From positions 124,001-188,000 of the forward strand of contig CAJUDO010000001.1 of the NCBI GenBank assembly GCA_910585405.1: 64,000 nt of DNA, written 5' to 3'. Under the pieces are notes generated by a model, which ran no database searches, was not told the DNA's origin, and saw only the letters and a program-made list of their open reading frames with translations. This DNA comes from an uncultured Peptococcaceae bacterium. GTDB lineage: Bacteria; Bacillota; Peptococcia; Peptococcales; Peptococcaceae. Both the position numbers and the translations under genes were made by a program. Shown here piece after piece: positions 7,835 through 17,281 of this stretch; within the stretch, counting starts at the first letter, position 1, and every line of letters starts with the position of its first letter.

Positions 7835-8782
7835 CTAGTGCCGTACCACTGTAACCGGCAAATCATATTCACTGAGCCACTGCTCAATTTTCTCCAAATC
7901 GCTGTCATGCAGGCTGGGATCGCCTTTTATACGATATTCCTTGCCCAATTGCTGATATTTGTTGACGCCCAGCTTGTGATATGGCAGCAAATCAATGCCT
8001 GCAAAATTTTTTGCTGTTTTATATGGCACTAAAAATTGCGCAATCTGCTCAATTTCCTCCTTGCTGTCGTTCACGCCCTTTAACAACGGCATACGAATCT
8101 TTACATGATACCTTTTTTGCAGCAAGAGCTCTAGATTTTTGAGAATCAGCTCGTTGCGCACTCCTGTCAGCTGGGCATGCCGTTTGCTGTCAAAATGCTT
8201 GATATCGAACAAAAACAAATCCACAAACTCCGCTACCTTCAACAAATTTTCCGTTGTAGCATAGCCGCAGGTTTCAATGGCAGTATGAATGCCCTCCTGT
8301 TTGCAGGCCCAAAGTAAATTAGCTGCTGCTTCCGGCTGCATGAGCACTTCTCCGCCACCTAAGGTCACGCCTCCGCCGGAAACACTGTAAAATGCCTGAT
8401 CCTCCAAAATTACATCCATCAACTGCGAAATAGTTTTTTTCTCTCCTATCACAGATAAGGCATTTTGCAAACAGTGCTCCACACAGGCGCTGCACCCTGT
8501 ACACTGATGTTCCAAATCCCGCACCACTTCGTGCTTTCCATTCCCGTTCAGACGATGAATTCCCTGCAGACAAGCGGCCACACAGGCGCCGCAATTTACA
8601 CAGGACGCTTCCTTGAACAAGATTCGCGGACGGCGTTCCATCCCTTCCGGATTGGCGCACCATTGACAGCGCAGCGGACAGCCCTGAAAAAAAATCAATG
8701 TACGCACACCTGGACCGTCATACATATTGTATTTTTGAATGTTGAAAATCGTGGCCTCTCTCTCAATGGCTGTCTCTGCCAT
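7835..8782 (-). CDS. cutD: Choline TMA-lyase activating enzyme (radical SAM glycyl-radical activase)
   Basis: About 315 residues. The N-terminal YNMYDGPGVRTLIFFQGCP is followed by the radical-SAM triad CPLRCQWC. Two ferredoxin-like 4Fe-4S sites follow (CVNCGACVAAC and CTGCSACVEHC, residues about 60-110), as in long activases of CutD/GlyRE type. The GGGEV motif for SAM is present near residue 145. It installs the glycyl radical on Gly821 of CutC. The start at 8782 (MAETAIE) has GGGTGAG at good distance; a GTG at 8791 is also open. It directly follows cutC (21 nt gap), which supports the assignment. Confidence 0.9.
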   Translation of the reverse strand: MAETAIEREATIFNIQKYNMYDGPGVRTLIFFQGCPLRCQWCANPEGMERRPRILFKEASCVNCGACVAACLQGIHRLNGNGKHEVVRDLEHQCTGCSACVEHCLQNALSVIGEKKTISQLMDVILEDQAFYSVSGGGVTLGGGEVLMQPEAAANLLWACKQEGIHTAIETCGYATTENLLKVAEFVDLFLFDIKHFDSKRHAQLTGVRNELILKNLELLLQKRYHVKIRMPLLKGVNDSKEEIEQIAQFLVPYKTAKNFAGIDLLPYHKLGVNKYQQLGKEYRIKGDPSLHDSDLEKIEQWLSEYDLPVTVVRH

Positions 8783-8803
8783 CGCTCTCACCCAACCTTT
8801 TTC

Positions 8804-11344
8804 TTAAAAATGCGTCAACATCGTACGACTGATAATTTCATCCTGTACATCCTTACAAAGCTCTACAAAGAACGCACTGTACCCTGCAACCCGCACGATC
8901 AGATCCCGATACTGTTCCGGATGCTTCTGCGCCTCCAGCAATGTTTCATTGCTCAAATAATTGAACTGCATTTCACCGTTCCCCATCTGGCTGGCTGTAC
9001 GCAGCAAGGTAATGATCCCGTTCTCACCCTCCGGGGTATCCAAAAGTCCTGCCATCAATTTGAAATTGTGTACCATGCCGATATTCATACAATCACATGC
9101 CATCTTGGATACCGATTTGATGATCGCGGTAGGGCCCTTAAAGTCAGCGCCCTGAGTAGGACTGATTCCATCAGACAAAGGCATCCACGCTTTTCTACCG
9201 TTGGCCGATGCTCCGGTAATCTGCCCCAACGGCGTATTATTGGAAATTGACAGCGTGCCATGACTGAGAATGGAATACAGCGTTTTATATTGACGATGAT
9301 CCCGCTCTGTAAAGTCAATGATATCTGCTGCAATGTTATCGGCATAATCGTCGTCATTTCCATATTTGGGCGCGTCCAAGCAATCTTTCCGCAATTGCTC
9401 GTATCCTACGAAATTCGCTTTCAATGCAGTATTTAATTCTTCCAAAGTATATTTTTTGTCGTCATACACCAGTTTTTTAATGGCAGCCATAGAATCGGCA
9501 TATGTAGCCAAACCACTCCACACTACACCAGGCCCAAAATTATACATTGCACCGCCGGCAGAAACATCACGACCATGTTCCATGCAGCCTTCGTACATAA
9601 TGGACATCAAAGGTTTCGGCGCTAGTTCCCGATGCACTCGCTGCGTGATAACGGTAGCTACACTGGACCATTTTGTAACATATTGAATCTGTTTCTTTAC
9701 CGCCTGGTCAAATTGTTCAAAGGTTTTATACTGACTTAAGTCCCCTAAATCCGGACAAACCTGTTTGCCATACCACAATGTTTTCCCATGATTCAAGACC
9801 AGCTCAATGCAGATTGGCCACTGGGTATAAGCAGTAGAAGTCCACTGATACAACCGTCCTGATTTCTGCGGTTCTACGCAGCCCATCAGACAGTAATCGC
9901 GGGCATCTTCCATAGACACGCCTTTCGCCAACATCATCTTGATATGGGTGTCATCAAAATGGCAGGCAGGGAAGCCCATCCCAGAGCGAATTACGTCTAC
10001 AATCTTACGCATATATTTTTGCGGAGACTGATTATGAATCCGGCAAGCTAAAGACGGTTGATAGATTTTCACATGACGTACTGCATCCATTAACAAATAG
10101 GTCAGCTCATTGGTAGCATCCTTTCCTTCTCTGGTCACACCACCCACACACATATTTACAAAGGGCTGATATCCTGCAAAGAACTTAGAACCGCCTTCAC
10201 TGGTAATCCACATCATTTCTGACATTTTAATGAGCATGCAGCCTGCCAGTTCAAACGCCTGATAATCTGTCAAACGACCTGCTTCCTTATCGGCTTTGTA
10301 AAAAGGATACATATATTGGTCCACACGACCGATGGACATCCCCGTCTGGTTTTCTTCCACCTCTAACAGAGATTCCACCGTCCACACAGCCTGGATCGCT
10401 TCCCAGAAAGTTTCTGGCTTATGGGCAGGAACCCGCGCATTAATCCTTGCGATTTGTTCGAGCTCTGCTTTACGTTGCGGATTTCGTTCCTGCATTGCCA
10501 GCTCCGCCGCATATTGGGACAAACGGCGCGCATAAATCATCACGCCCTCCGTGGTATCAATTACAGATTTGTAAAAATAGATTTTTTCAATATCATCAGG
10601 ATTTCCATAATCCAACTGCGTCAAATGGTCTTTGGCTTCCTGCTGAATATCCAACATCCCTTTTTTCATCAAAATGACATCATAGCCGGGGTTGGAATCT
10701 CCGCCACCGTTCAAGGCATGATAGGAGCAATCGGATACAAAGGACTCTCCAGACAATTCCCACAGTCCCGCCTCGCGGAACTGGTCTTCACAGTATTCAT
10801 CTACCGATTTGCCTTTCCAGAAAGGAAATAATTCTTCTCGCATAATACGTTTATCTTCCTCAGAGATATAAAAAGGGTCCTGAGGACGATTGCCAATTGT
10901 GTCAATTTCCTGCTCCATCCAGCGCCAAGCTAAATCTGGTGAAAATGCGCCCGCCCGCGGCGCACCGCATGGATGTCCCACAATCAGCTCATCCTGCTGA
11001 ATCACCAGCGGCGCTGTTTCACAACAATAGCGGAAACATTTGGCCCGCAACATAATCTTCGGCATACCGGGATTTTCTTTTGCAATCTTCGTGATGGCTC
11101 TGGCCCGATAGGTTGTAATGCTGGGCACTTGCTTCATATAATTGGCCTTGAGCCGTTTTAACCGTTCTGTCATACCGTCTGGCACACCGTCCTGTCCAGC
11201 ACTGGAAGCTGCCGTCCCATTCTTTTTCTCCTGGTCCAATTCTGCCGCTACATTTTTAAACGCCTGCAGCAATAATTGCCGTTCTTCTGCTGATAACTTT
11301 TCCGTAGCGGAAGCAAATTGCTCTGTAAGTTCCTGTATATTCAT
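8804..11344 (-). CDS. cutC: Choline trimethylamine-lyase (glycyl radical enzyme)
   Basis: 846 residues from the ATG at 11344, which has GGAGG 8 nt upstream. It cleaves choline to trimethylamine and acetaldehyde using a glycyl radical. Counting from that start, the residues that define CutC in the Desulfovibrio alaskensis structure fall at the same numbers: Tyr208, Asp216 (in GGGDSNPGYDV), Phe395 (GYQPF), Cys489 and Glu491 (MGCVEPQKSG), Tyr506 and the radical Gly821 (RVAGYSAFF). That set, especially Asp216, Phe395 and Tyr506 around the trimethylammonium pocket, separates CutC from glycerol and propanediol dehydratases. It lies between the aldehyde-dehydrogenase-like gene and cutD in a shell-protein operon. 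The identity is strong; the reference numbering is from memory. Confidence 0.93.
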   Translation of the reverse strand: MNIQELTEQFASATEKLSAEERQLLLQAFKNVAAELDQEKKNGTAASSAGQDGVPDGMTERLKRLKANYMKQVPSITTYRARAITKIAKENPGMPKIMLRAKCFRYCCETAPLVIQQDELIVGHPCGAPRAGAFSPDLAWRWMEQEIDTIGNRPQDPFYISEEDKRIMREELFPFWKGKSVDEYCEDQFREAGLWELSGESFVSDCSYHALNGGGDSNPGYDVILMKKGMLDIQQEAKDHLTQLDYGNPDDIEKIYFYKSVIDTTEGVMIYARRLSQYAAELAMQERNPQRKAELEQIARINARVPAHKPETFWEAIQAVWTVESLLEVEENQTGMSIGRVDQYMYPFYKADKEAGRLTDYQAFELAGCMLIKMSEMMWITSEGGSKFFAGYQPFVNMCVGGVTREGKDATNELTYLLMDAVRHVKIYQPSLACRIHNQSPQKYMRKIVDVIRSGMGFPACHFDDTHIKMMLAKGVSMEDARDYCLMGCVEPQKSGRLYQWTSTAYTQWPICIELVLNHGKTLWYGKQVCPDLGDLSQYKTFEQFDQAVKKQIQYVTKWSSVATVITQRVHRELAPKPLMSIMYEGCMEHGRDVSAGGAMYNFGPGVVWSGLATYADSMAAIKKLVYDDKKYTLEELNTALKANFVGYEQLRKDCLDAPKYGNDDDYADNIAADIIDFTERDHRQYKTLYSILSHGTLSISNNTPLGQITGASANGRKAWMPLSDGISPTQGADFKGPTAIIKSVSKMACDCMNIGMVHNFKLMAGLLDTPEGENGIITLLRTASQMGNGEMQFNYLSNETLLEAQKHPEQYRDLIVRVAGYSAFFVELCKDVQDEIISRTMLTHF

Positions 11345-11400
11345 TTTCTTTTCCTCCATCCTCATTGATTCTATATTCTTTCATCCTACTCCATTATTTT

Positions 11401-12873
11401 TTACAGACTGTTTTGACGCAGTTCCCGTTCCAGCAAAAGCCGCACCATCTGCTCCAAAGTCAATTCTTCTTTAATAGTTTCCCGCTGTCTCTCATCGCCC
11501 AGCTTTGCCAGCGCCTGTTCGCCTTTGCGCACACCGTAGCCCACTTTGCGAATATAAATTAAATTTTTCGGTGAAACGTTGTCTGCGGTAATCCCCTGAC
11601 CTGCCGAGCCGCTGCCCAATGTCAGCGCCGGAAATAAATTGGTCGTCATCCCCATACTGCCCAGCACAGCCGGTGTATTAACCAATACACGGCCCACTGG
11701 CTTTTGCAGCGCAAACTGGCGAATGACATGTTCGTCGCGAGAATGAATCACCAATGTGTGCCCTGTCCCCTCTGTCAGCAACAGTTCAATACACTTTTCA
11801 CAGGCATGGCGCCAGTCTTCTTCCACATACCACGCCAACACCGGACATAACAGTTCTCTTCGATATCCCTCATCCAAGGGAACATGGGACTGCACTGCAA
11901 TCAGCAGTTTTGTACCATCAGGCACTGTAATTCCGGCTTTAGAAGCTAACGTTTCGGCACTCTGCCCTATCAATTCTACATCCAGACGTCCCTTGGGAAA
12001 TAGCCGCATTCCCAGCCGCTGCGTTTCCTCTTCCGATAAAAAATAAGCGCCGCGGCTCTCAAATTCCCGCCGTACACTTTCTGCCACACAGCTGTCCACT
12101 ACAACCGCCTGCTCTGCGGCCACACCCATACCGCAATCAAATAGCTTGCTCAGCATGATATCCGCCGCAGCCTGCTGCAAATCCGCAGTACGCTCTATAA
12201 AAGCAGGACCATGACCGTTTCCGCCATAAATAAAAGGTTTGCCGCTTGCATGGCACTGCTCCAATGCCTCCGCCACGCCAGTGTTTAAAATCAAAGCAAT
12301 CGCCTTATGCTGTATCAACTCTTTCTGGCCTGCCTCGGTCACTGTGTGCAGATAGGCTAACGCCCCTTTCGGCAATCCACTGCGTTCCGCAGCAGCAATC
12401 GCCCAATCCATCGCCCGTCCAATTGTACTTGCTGCCCGAGGATGGGGAGAGATAATTACTGCATTGCCCGCTTTTAATCCCAGCAATATCATAGAAATTG
12501 TCGCTGATACAGGGCTAGTTGCTGGAGGCAACGCTAATATGATGCCCAACGGCACTCCCACATCGGCAGTTCCATTTGCTTTATCCTCTGCAATCATACC
12601 TACACAACGCATACCGCGCAGCCGCTGCGGCAACACCGTACAGGCAAAGCGATTTTTGATTACTTTATCCTGCCAGCAGCCATAATAGGTTTCCTCCTGG
12701 GATAAGTGTGCCAATTCCTCCACATGTTGCTCCATTTCCTGCGCAATGGCCTCTACAATTTGGTCCAATTGCTCCTGAGAAAATCTCGCCAATTTTTTCT
12801 GAGCCTCATGCCCTTGCTCTGCTAAAATACGCGCTTCCTGCATAGAAATTAAATCTTTATCCAACAAATTCAA
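11401..12873 (-). CDS. CoA-acylating aldehyde dehydrogenase-like protein, catalytic residues missing
   Basis: 490 residues, start TTG with GGGGTG 6 nt upstream. The fold and the blocks SPHPRA, YGGNGHGPAF and ALTLGSG match EutE/AdhE-type acetaldehyde dehydrogenases that turn microcompartment acetaldehyde into acetyl-CoA. Two key places differ. Where AdhE-type enzymes read FDNGxxCASEQ, this reads FDCGMGVAAEQ, so the nucleophilic Cys is Val and a Cys sits four residues earlier. Where they read TNPT, it reads TSPV, so the oxyanion Asn is Ser. I checked both codon by codon. The N-terminal 30 residues could act as an encapsulation peptide. It may be inactive, changed in chemistry, or structural. 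Confidence 0.8.
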   Translation of the reverse strand: MNLLDKDLISMQEARILAEQGHEAQKKLARFSQEQLDQIVEAIAQEMEQHVEELAHLSQEETYYGCWQDKVIKNRFACTVLPQRLRGMRCVGMIAEDKANGTADVGVPLGIILALPPATSPVSATISMILLGLKAGNAVIISPHPRAASTIGRAMDWAIAAAERSGLPKGALAYLHTVTEAGQKELIQHKAIALILNTGVAEALEQCHASGKPFIYGGNGHGPAFIERTADLQQAAADIMLSKLFDCGMGVAAEQAVVVDSCVAESVRREFESRGAYFLSEEETQRLGMRLFPKGRLDVELIGQSAETLASKAGITVPDGTKLLIAVQSHVPLDEGYRRELLCPVLAWYVEEDWRHACEKCIELLLTEGTGHTLVIHSRDEHVIRQFALQKPVGRVLVNTPAVLGSMGMTTNLFPALTLGSGSAGQGITADNVSPKNLIYIRKVGYGVRKGEQALAKLGDERQRETIKEELTLEQMVRLLLERELRQNSL

Positions 12874-12912
12874 AGGCTACACCCCATTTTCTCCTGATTC
12901 CTTTTGCAAATA

Positions 12913-13512
12913 TTATAATCTGTCAAAACAATACCGTTCTGTAATCGCGCGCAATGCCGGATGAGGACTTGGAATCACCACCGCGCTGTAGATTTGGCCT
13001 CCTGAACTCTCCACCGCTTTCACTCCGGCGTCCACCGCCGCACGGCAAGCAGCCACATCGCCCTCTGCCAGCACAGAAATATAACCGGAAGCCACATTTT
13101 CGTAGCCGTTAATCTCTACACTTGCCGCCTTGCCCATCGCATCGGTTGCCTGTAAAATATGGGCCAGTCCAAAAATTTCAATCAAACCTAGCGCGTTTGA
13201 CGACGCTGCAAGCGCTTCCCCTGTGGCGTCATGAACCGCTACAATATTGCGCACTGCCTTAATGGGACTGGGAATCACATAACTGGCTGTCAGCTTTCCC
13301 ACAGAGTCTGCCGCTTTTTTCCCTGCTTCTACCGCAGCGCGCACTGCTGACACATCCCCTGCAACGATCACAGTCACTAAGGTCGATCCGACATTTTCAT
13401 AAGAAATCAATTCTACATCTGCTGCTTTCAGCATAAAATCTGCTCCGTAAATTGCCGGTACCATTCCCAATGTTTCTATCATGCCAATGGCTGTACCATA
13501 CTCCTTTTGCAC
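12913..13512 (-). CDS. Tandem BMC-domain shell protein (BMC-T / PduT-like)
   Basis: 199 residues with two BMC domains. The first (AIGMIETLGMVPAIYGADFM to VIPSPIKAVRNI) and second (ALGLIEIFGLAHILQATDAM to VIPSPHPALRAI) are similar in sequence, so it is either a BMC-T trimer-forming protein like PduT or a fusion of two BMC-H units. It would form shell facets and perhaps the pore of the choline compartment. First gene of the operon, GTG start with GGGGGA upstream, 39 nt before the aldehyde-dehydrogenase-like gene. No single-domain unpermuted BMC-H or BMC-P gene lies nearby. Confidence 0.85.
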   Translation of the reverse strand: MQKEYGTAIGMIETLGMVPAIYGADFMLKAADVELISYENVGSTLVTVIVAGDVSAVRAAVEAGKKAADSVGKLTASYVIPSPIKAVRNIVAVHDATGEALAASSNALGLIEIFGLAHILQATDAMGKAASVEINGYENVASGYISVLAEGDVAACRAAVDAGVKAVESSGGQIYSAVVIPSPHPALRAITERYCFDRL

Positions 13513-13587
13513 GCCAATTCCCCCACTCTGAACAGGATTACCACTTCTTCTGTTCTATATTTATATTTTATATTCACTATTTTTTTC

Positions 13588-13596
13588 AGTATAACA
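13588..13596 (-). promoter_or_regulatory. Extended -10 promoter for the choline-lyase operon
   Basis: The minus strand reads TGTTATACT (TGn plus TATACT) about 75 nt before the first shell-protein gene. A weak -35 (TCAGCA) lies 17 nt upstream. The leader to the start codon is A/T rich, with no obvious riboswitch. Confidence 0.5.
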
Positions 13597-13657
13597 AACT
13601 TTTACTGTGTTGCTGAATAATCAATTCGCTATAACCGATATCAGCTTTTTATAGTGC

Positions 13658-13704
13658 AAAAAGGGCTTGCTCCCATTCTCGACGAATGAAAGCAAACCCT
13701 TTTT
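13658..13704 (-). terminator. Intrinsic terminator after the phosphodiesterase gene
   Basis: AAAAAGGGCTTGC pairs with GCAAACCCTTTTT (one mismatch region) around a 21-nt loop, between the stop at 13763 and the promoter of the choline-lyase operon. It separates the two operons. Confidence 0.7.
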
Positions 13705-13762
13705 GTTTTCTGATTTTCGATTAATTTGTTTTCTTACTCTTATCTATTTTCTTTCAACTAAA

Positions 13763-15808
13763 TTAGAAGTCTTCTGACAAAATCTGATATACAGGCGCAC
13801 CTTCGCACTGTGCTGGGAATCTTGTTCCTAAGAGCGCTGCAATAGTAGGTGTTACGTCAACCTGGCGAATGGTTCTCTCGGTAATATAGTTTTCTTTAAT
13901 CCCTTTCCCTGCCGCTACAAAGAACGGAGATACGGATGTATTGAAATATCCCTGAGATGTGGAGAGACTATCCCCATGCAGACGGTTAAAGCCTTCTTCA
14001 ATAGAAAAGAAGATATCACCGCATTCAGGACCATTTACACCTAACAAAACGCCATCCTTATTGCGCAGACAAATACCTACTACACGTTTTCCGGTTTCCG
14101 GATCACGATAATTATACAAATCGTTAATAATCTGCTCTTCCAAAGCGTATTTATCTTCCGGTTCTACAATACCGTGCGCATCACGGCCTTTCAGATTGAT
14201 ATAAATATAGTTGCTGCGAATCTGTACCGCTCTAGTTTTTTCCCAATCTACATCAACTGGTCTTCCTGTTTCATCTTTAATGGTAACGGTATAACCCAGA
14301 TCTTCCATGACCTTGGTGTTTAATCCGCCGTATTCTCCTAAAATTGGCGGTACATTTTCCCCAACAATCAAACCGTGGTCGCTTAACAGCAGAATTGTCC
14401 AACCTTCATCCAAGAGTGGTAAAAATCTTTCAAAGTAACGGTCTGTCTGTTCATAGAAGCGTTCAATCAAGCCCTGGTATACTTTTTCATCTGTATGTTT
14501 CCATGGCTCCAACGTATGCCCTAAGTGCCAAATCTGATGACCTGCGCAGTCTACATTGTGCAGATGACTGAATACCACATCATAGTTGTTTTCTTTTATT
14601 AGATATAATAGGCTGTCTGCCTGCCACTGGTCATATACATCCCAGCTGGGCTCAAAAATTTTGTCTACCAGTTCGGATTCTTCCCCGCCAATCAGGCTAA
14701 CCGGCGGTACATTTCCAACCCCTTTCAGCACCTGTTCATGCAGACTTGTCGGATGCCAAAGCATATCGTTGGAAATATCCAGCGCATTACTAATCCATAA
14801 ACGAACCATCGTACCTTTTGGGTCTAATTCTAACAGTTTGTAAGAACGATAGCACGGTTTCGTTTCTTCTTTTTTGGTTACTTCATCTACTGCGCTGACC
14901 ATTTCGCCTACAGGTACCACTACAATCGGTTCTGTTGCTTTTTTATTTTTATAAATAGCAACTCTGTCATATTCACCATTTTCATTTTTCAGCATCAATG
15001 CTGGACGGCGTACAATCCCACCGGAAGTCAATACTGTAAACTCTTTTGCACCTTCTGGAGCAGCAGCCCATTTTTCAGCGTCTTTTAATGGAGAGTTGAT
15101 GATGTCATAAGCAACTTTCGCGCCAATCATCATCTCTGTATCGTCTAAACATGTTACATAGGTACGGATTTCCATCCCTTCACGAGATTTATCGCCCCAC
15201 CAGATTTCCATCATTTCGTCTTCTTCATCATTTGTTGCAATCATATCGTCGATATCTGTCATGATGCAGCCAACACCGGCAGCTTTTTCTACACGAGGTG
15301 CATATACTACTTTTTCAATTTCCGGCGTTGCTACAATAATTTTTTCCCAATCCATTTGTGCGACACCCATATTTACCGAACCAGGCTGGGTACCATCTAC
15401 CACATGAAGCAGTTCGCTGTTGCTGCTTGGTGGCCAGGAAGAACCAGGCCAATGCCATACCAATGTTTTCAGCCCAGCTTCTGTGGTAACATTCCACATC
15501 TGCTCTGCCACACAGTTTCTTGAATCCATATTATATACTACTGCATCCAGGCTGTCTGGAGATTGTCTCCAGTAGCAGGTAATCCCATGAGTTCCAGGAT
15601 AAGCACCAGTAGCTAAAGTTGTCCAGCATGGAGGTGTAATCGTCGGAATGGCACCCAACAGCACCATGTCTTCACGTGTAGAACCTTTTTCACAGAATTT
15701 TTTTAAGTTGGGCATTCTGCCATCATCCATCATGCGTTTAGCCAATCTTGGATCCATGCCATCAATCCCTAATACCAACAGTTTGTTTGTGTACCCCTGT
15801 CTTTTCAT
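13763..15808 (-). CDS. Alkaline phosphatase superfamily protein (type I phosphodiesterase/nucleotide pyrophosphatase-like)
   Basis: 681 residues, no signal peptide, so probably cytoplasmic. Alkaline-phosphatase-superfamily metal sites are visible: Asp in VLGIDGMDPRL near residue 15, nucleophile Thr in TPPCWTTLATGAYPG near residue 60, Asp/His in HNVDCAGHQIWH and LLSDHGL in the middle, and a late His in LHGDSLS. Such enzymes hydrolyse phosphodiesters, phosphonates or sulfate esters. It is the second gene after a DASS-type transporter, which suggests that the transporter brings in the substrate or removes the product. Because it borders the choline-lyase operon, a choline ester such as glycerophosphocholine or phosphocholine is one idea, but a terminator separates the operons and the specificity is unknown. 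Confidence 0.75.
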   Translation of the reverse strand: MKRQGYTNKLLVLGIDGMDPRLAKRMMDDGRMPNLKKFCEKGSTREDMVLLGAIPTITPPCWTTLATGAYPGTHGITCYWRQSPDSLDAVVYNMDSRNCVAEQMWNVTTEAGLKTLVWHWPGSSWPPSSNSELLHVVDGTQPGSVNMGVAQMDWEKIIVATPEIEKVVYAPRVEKAAGVGCIMTDIDDMIATNDEEDEMMEIWWGDKSREGMEIRTYVTCLDDTEMMIGAKVAYDIINSPLKDAEKWAAAPEGAKEFTVLTSGGIVRRPALMLKNENGEYDRVAIYKNKKATEPIVVVPVGEMVSAVDEVTKKEETKPCYRSYKLLELDPKGTMVRLWISNALDISNDMLWHPTSLHEQVLKGVGNVPPVSLIGGEESELVDKIFEPSWDVYDQWQADSLLYLIKENNYDVVFSHLHNVDCAGHQIWHLGHTLEPWKHTDEKVYQGLIERFYEQTDRYFERFLPLLDEGWTILLLSDHGLIVGENVPPILGEYGGLNTKVMEDLGYTVTIKDETGRPVDVDWEKTRAVQIRSNYIYINLKGRDAHGIVEPEDKYALEEQIINDLYNYRDPETGKRVVGICLRNKDGVLLGVNGPECGDIFFSIEEGFNRLHGDSLSTSQGYFNTSVSPFFVAAGKGIKENYITERTIRQVDVTPTIAALLGTRFPAQCEGAPVYQILSEDF

Positions 15809-15895
15809 TGTAATCTCGCTCCTTTTTATATAGCTAACATATTTTTGATATGTTTAGTTCGCATCCTGAACAAATTTTTTCATTTTTTAAGATCT

Positions 15896-17281
15896 TTAAA
15901 ACACACCCATAAATTTCCACCAAGGAATCAAAACAATAATCGTAAATACTGTAGCAAAAATTGTTTTCGTGGTAGCCAATTTCACAAAATCCGCCATTCG
16001 CATCAAGCCAAAGGCATAGAAAATCATGTATGTCAAATATTCGTGAGGTAGGAAGACCTGATCACAACCCACATACATTGCATACAATGCGCCTAACGGG
16101 TCGATGCCTACACTCTGCGCAATTTGCGCGATGGGTTCACTGAAACCAGCTAGGATCGCAAAAGGTGTCAGCAACAAGTTTAATAAAACAGCTAGCAAAT
16201 AAATCGCACCAGCAACAACAGTAGAAGATAATGGCTGCAATACAGGAATCAGAAAATCTGCTACCATTTTCCCGATCCCTAAATATCCTGAAGTAATTCC
16301 AATACTCAAACAAGCTACACAGAAAAATACCATACCAAAATCAATGCGCTGCACATCTTCTGCTTTACCAATTTTCAAACCTGGGAAATACATAAGCCAA
16401 GGAATTACAATAAAGGCCCAGTCCAAAGCAATATGATGAATGTCTCCCGTTAGCATGAACACGATCAGTGCAACTGTTACTAAACCACCAATTTTCTCAT
16501 CATGACTCATTTTTCCTAATTTCTCGTATTCCTCTTTGTAGAATTCTTTCCCTGGCAATTTCTTCGTAGGTTTGAACATTTTTGGCATCAACCAGATAAA
16601 TGCAAGAACAAACAATAAATAGGGCGCCATATGTGTAAAATATGTGAGCCAGCTCAAAAAATATTTCGTCCCAGTTGTAACCTCTGCAGCATTCAATAAC
16701 AGACCCATAAAATAGGGTGTGTATAAGAATACACAGGAGGCCCCCGCAGAGAGTGCACCTACAAACATAATCAGTGCCGAATCAATGCTTTTCCCCAAAT
16801 CAAAAGCTTTACACAAACCCAGTGTAAAGGCCGCCATAATTACCCATGCATTTCCGCCTGTTGCCACATTCAAAATACACCCTGCAATGAACACACCATA
16901 TAATAGTCCGTAATAGCTGCCTCCTACTCGTAAAATACACCAATAGGCAATCCGTTTCAAAAGTCCGATGCGATCCAAGATATTGGCAATCAGATATCCA
17001 CCTACCACTACTAATGGCATTGTTTGCAGCCATGCAGAGTACGCAACATCCATTGGAACTAAACCTAATACTAAATAGCCAAGTGGAAACATCATTGATA
17101 CTGCCATCAATTCTACTAACTCAAAAGCAACTAATAAAATTCCTGTTACCGTCACTAAGAGAAACTTTTTTACTTCTATTGTGTACAGCATATTACAGGG
17201 AATCAGCCAAATCATTGCGGCTACCGCAAGCACAATCGCCCATTTCAGTAGTTCTTTTTTATCAATTTGTGCATTTGACAC
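15896..17281 (-). CDS. DASS/SLC13-type anion:sodium symporter family transporter
   Basis: 461 residues with about 11-12 hydrophobic segments spread over the whole length and no cleavable signal peptide. The layout and motifs such as NVATGGNAWVIMAAF in the first half and LNLLLTPFAILAGFSEP in the second half match the divalent anion:Na+ symporter (SLC13/ArsB-like) fold, with its paired re-entrant hairpins. The start is GTG with AGGATGG upstream. The gene is divergent from a LysR regulator across a 388-nt gap and is followed after 87 nt by the phosphodiesterase gene, so the three form a likely unit. The substrate is probably an organic anion. Confidence 0.75.
   Translation of the reverse strand: MSNAQIDKKELLKWAIVLAVAAMIWLIPCNMLYTIEVKKFLLVTVTGILLVAFELVELMAVSMMFPLGYLVLGLVPMDVAYSAWLQTMPLVVVGGYLIANILDRIGLLKRIAYWCILRVGGSYYGLLYGVFIAGCILNVATGGNAWVIMAAFTLGLCKAFDLGKSIDSALIMFVGALSAGASCVFLYTPYFMGLLLNAAEVTTGTKYFLSWLTYFTHMAPYLLFVLAFIWLMPKMFKPTKKLPGKEFYKEEYEKLGKMSHDEKIGGLVTVALIVFMLTGDIHHIALDWAFIVIPWLMYFPGLKIGKAEDVQRIDFGMVFFCVACLSIGITSGYLGIGKMVADFLIPVLQPLSSTVVAGAIYLLAVLLNLLLTPFAILAGFSEPIAQIAQSVGIDPLGALYAMYVGCDQVFLPHEYLTYMIFYAFGLMRMADFVKLATTKTIFATVFTIIVLIPWWKFMGVF

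Noticed and set aside
8804..11344. Glycerol or propanediol dehydratase as identity of the glycyl radical enzyme
   Set aside because: The GCVEP motif is shared, but Asp216, Phe395 and Tyr506 around the trimethylammonium pocket fit choline lyase.
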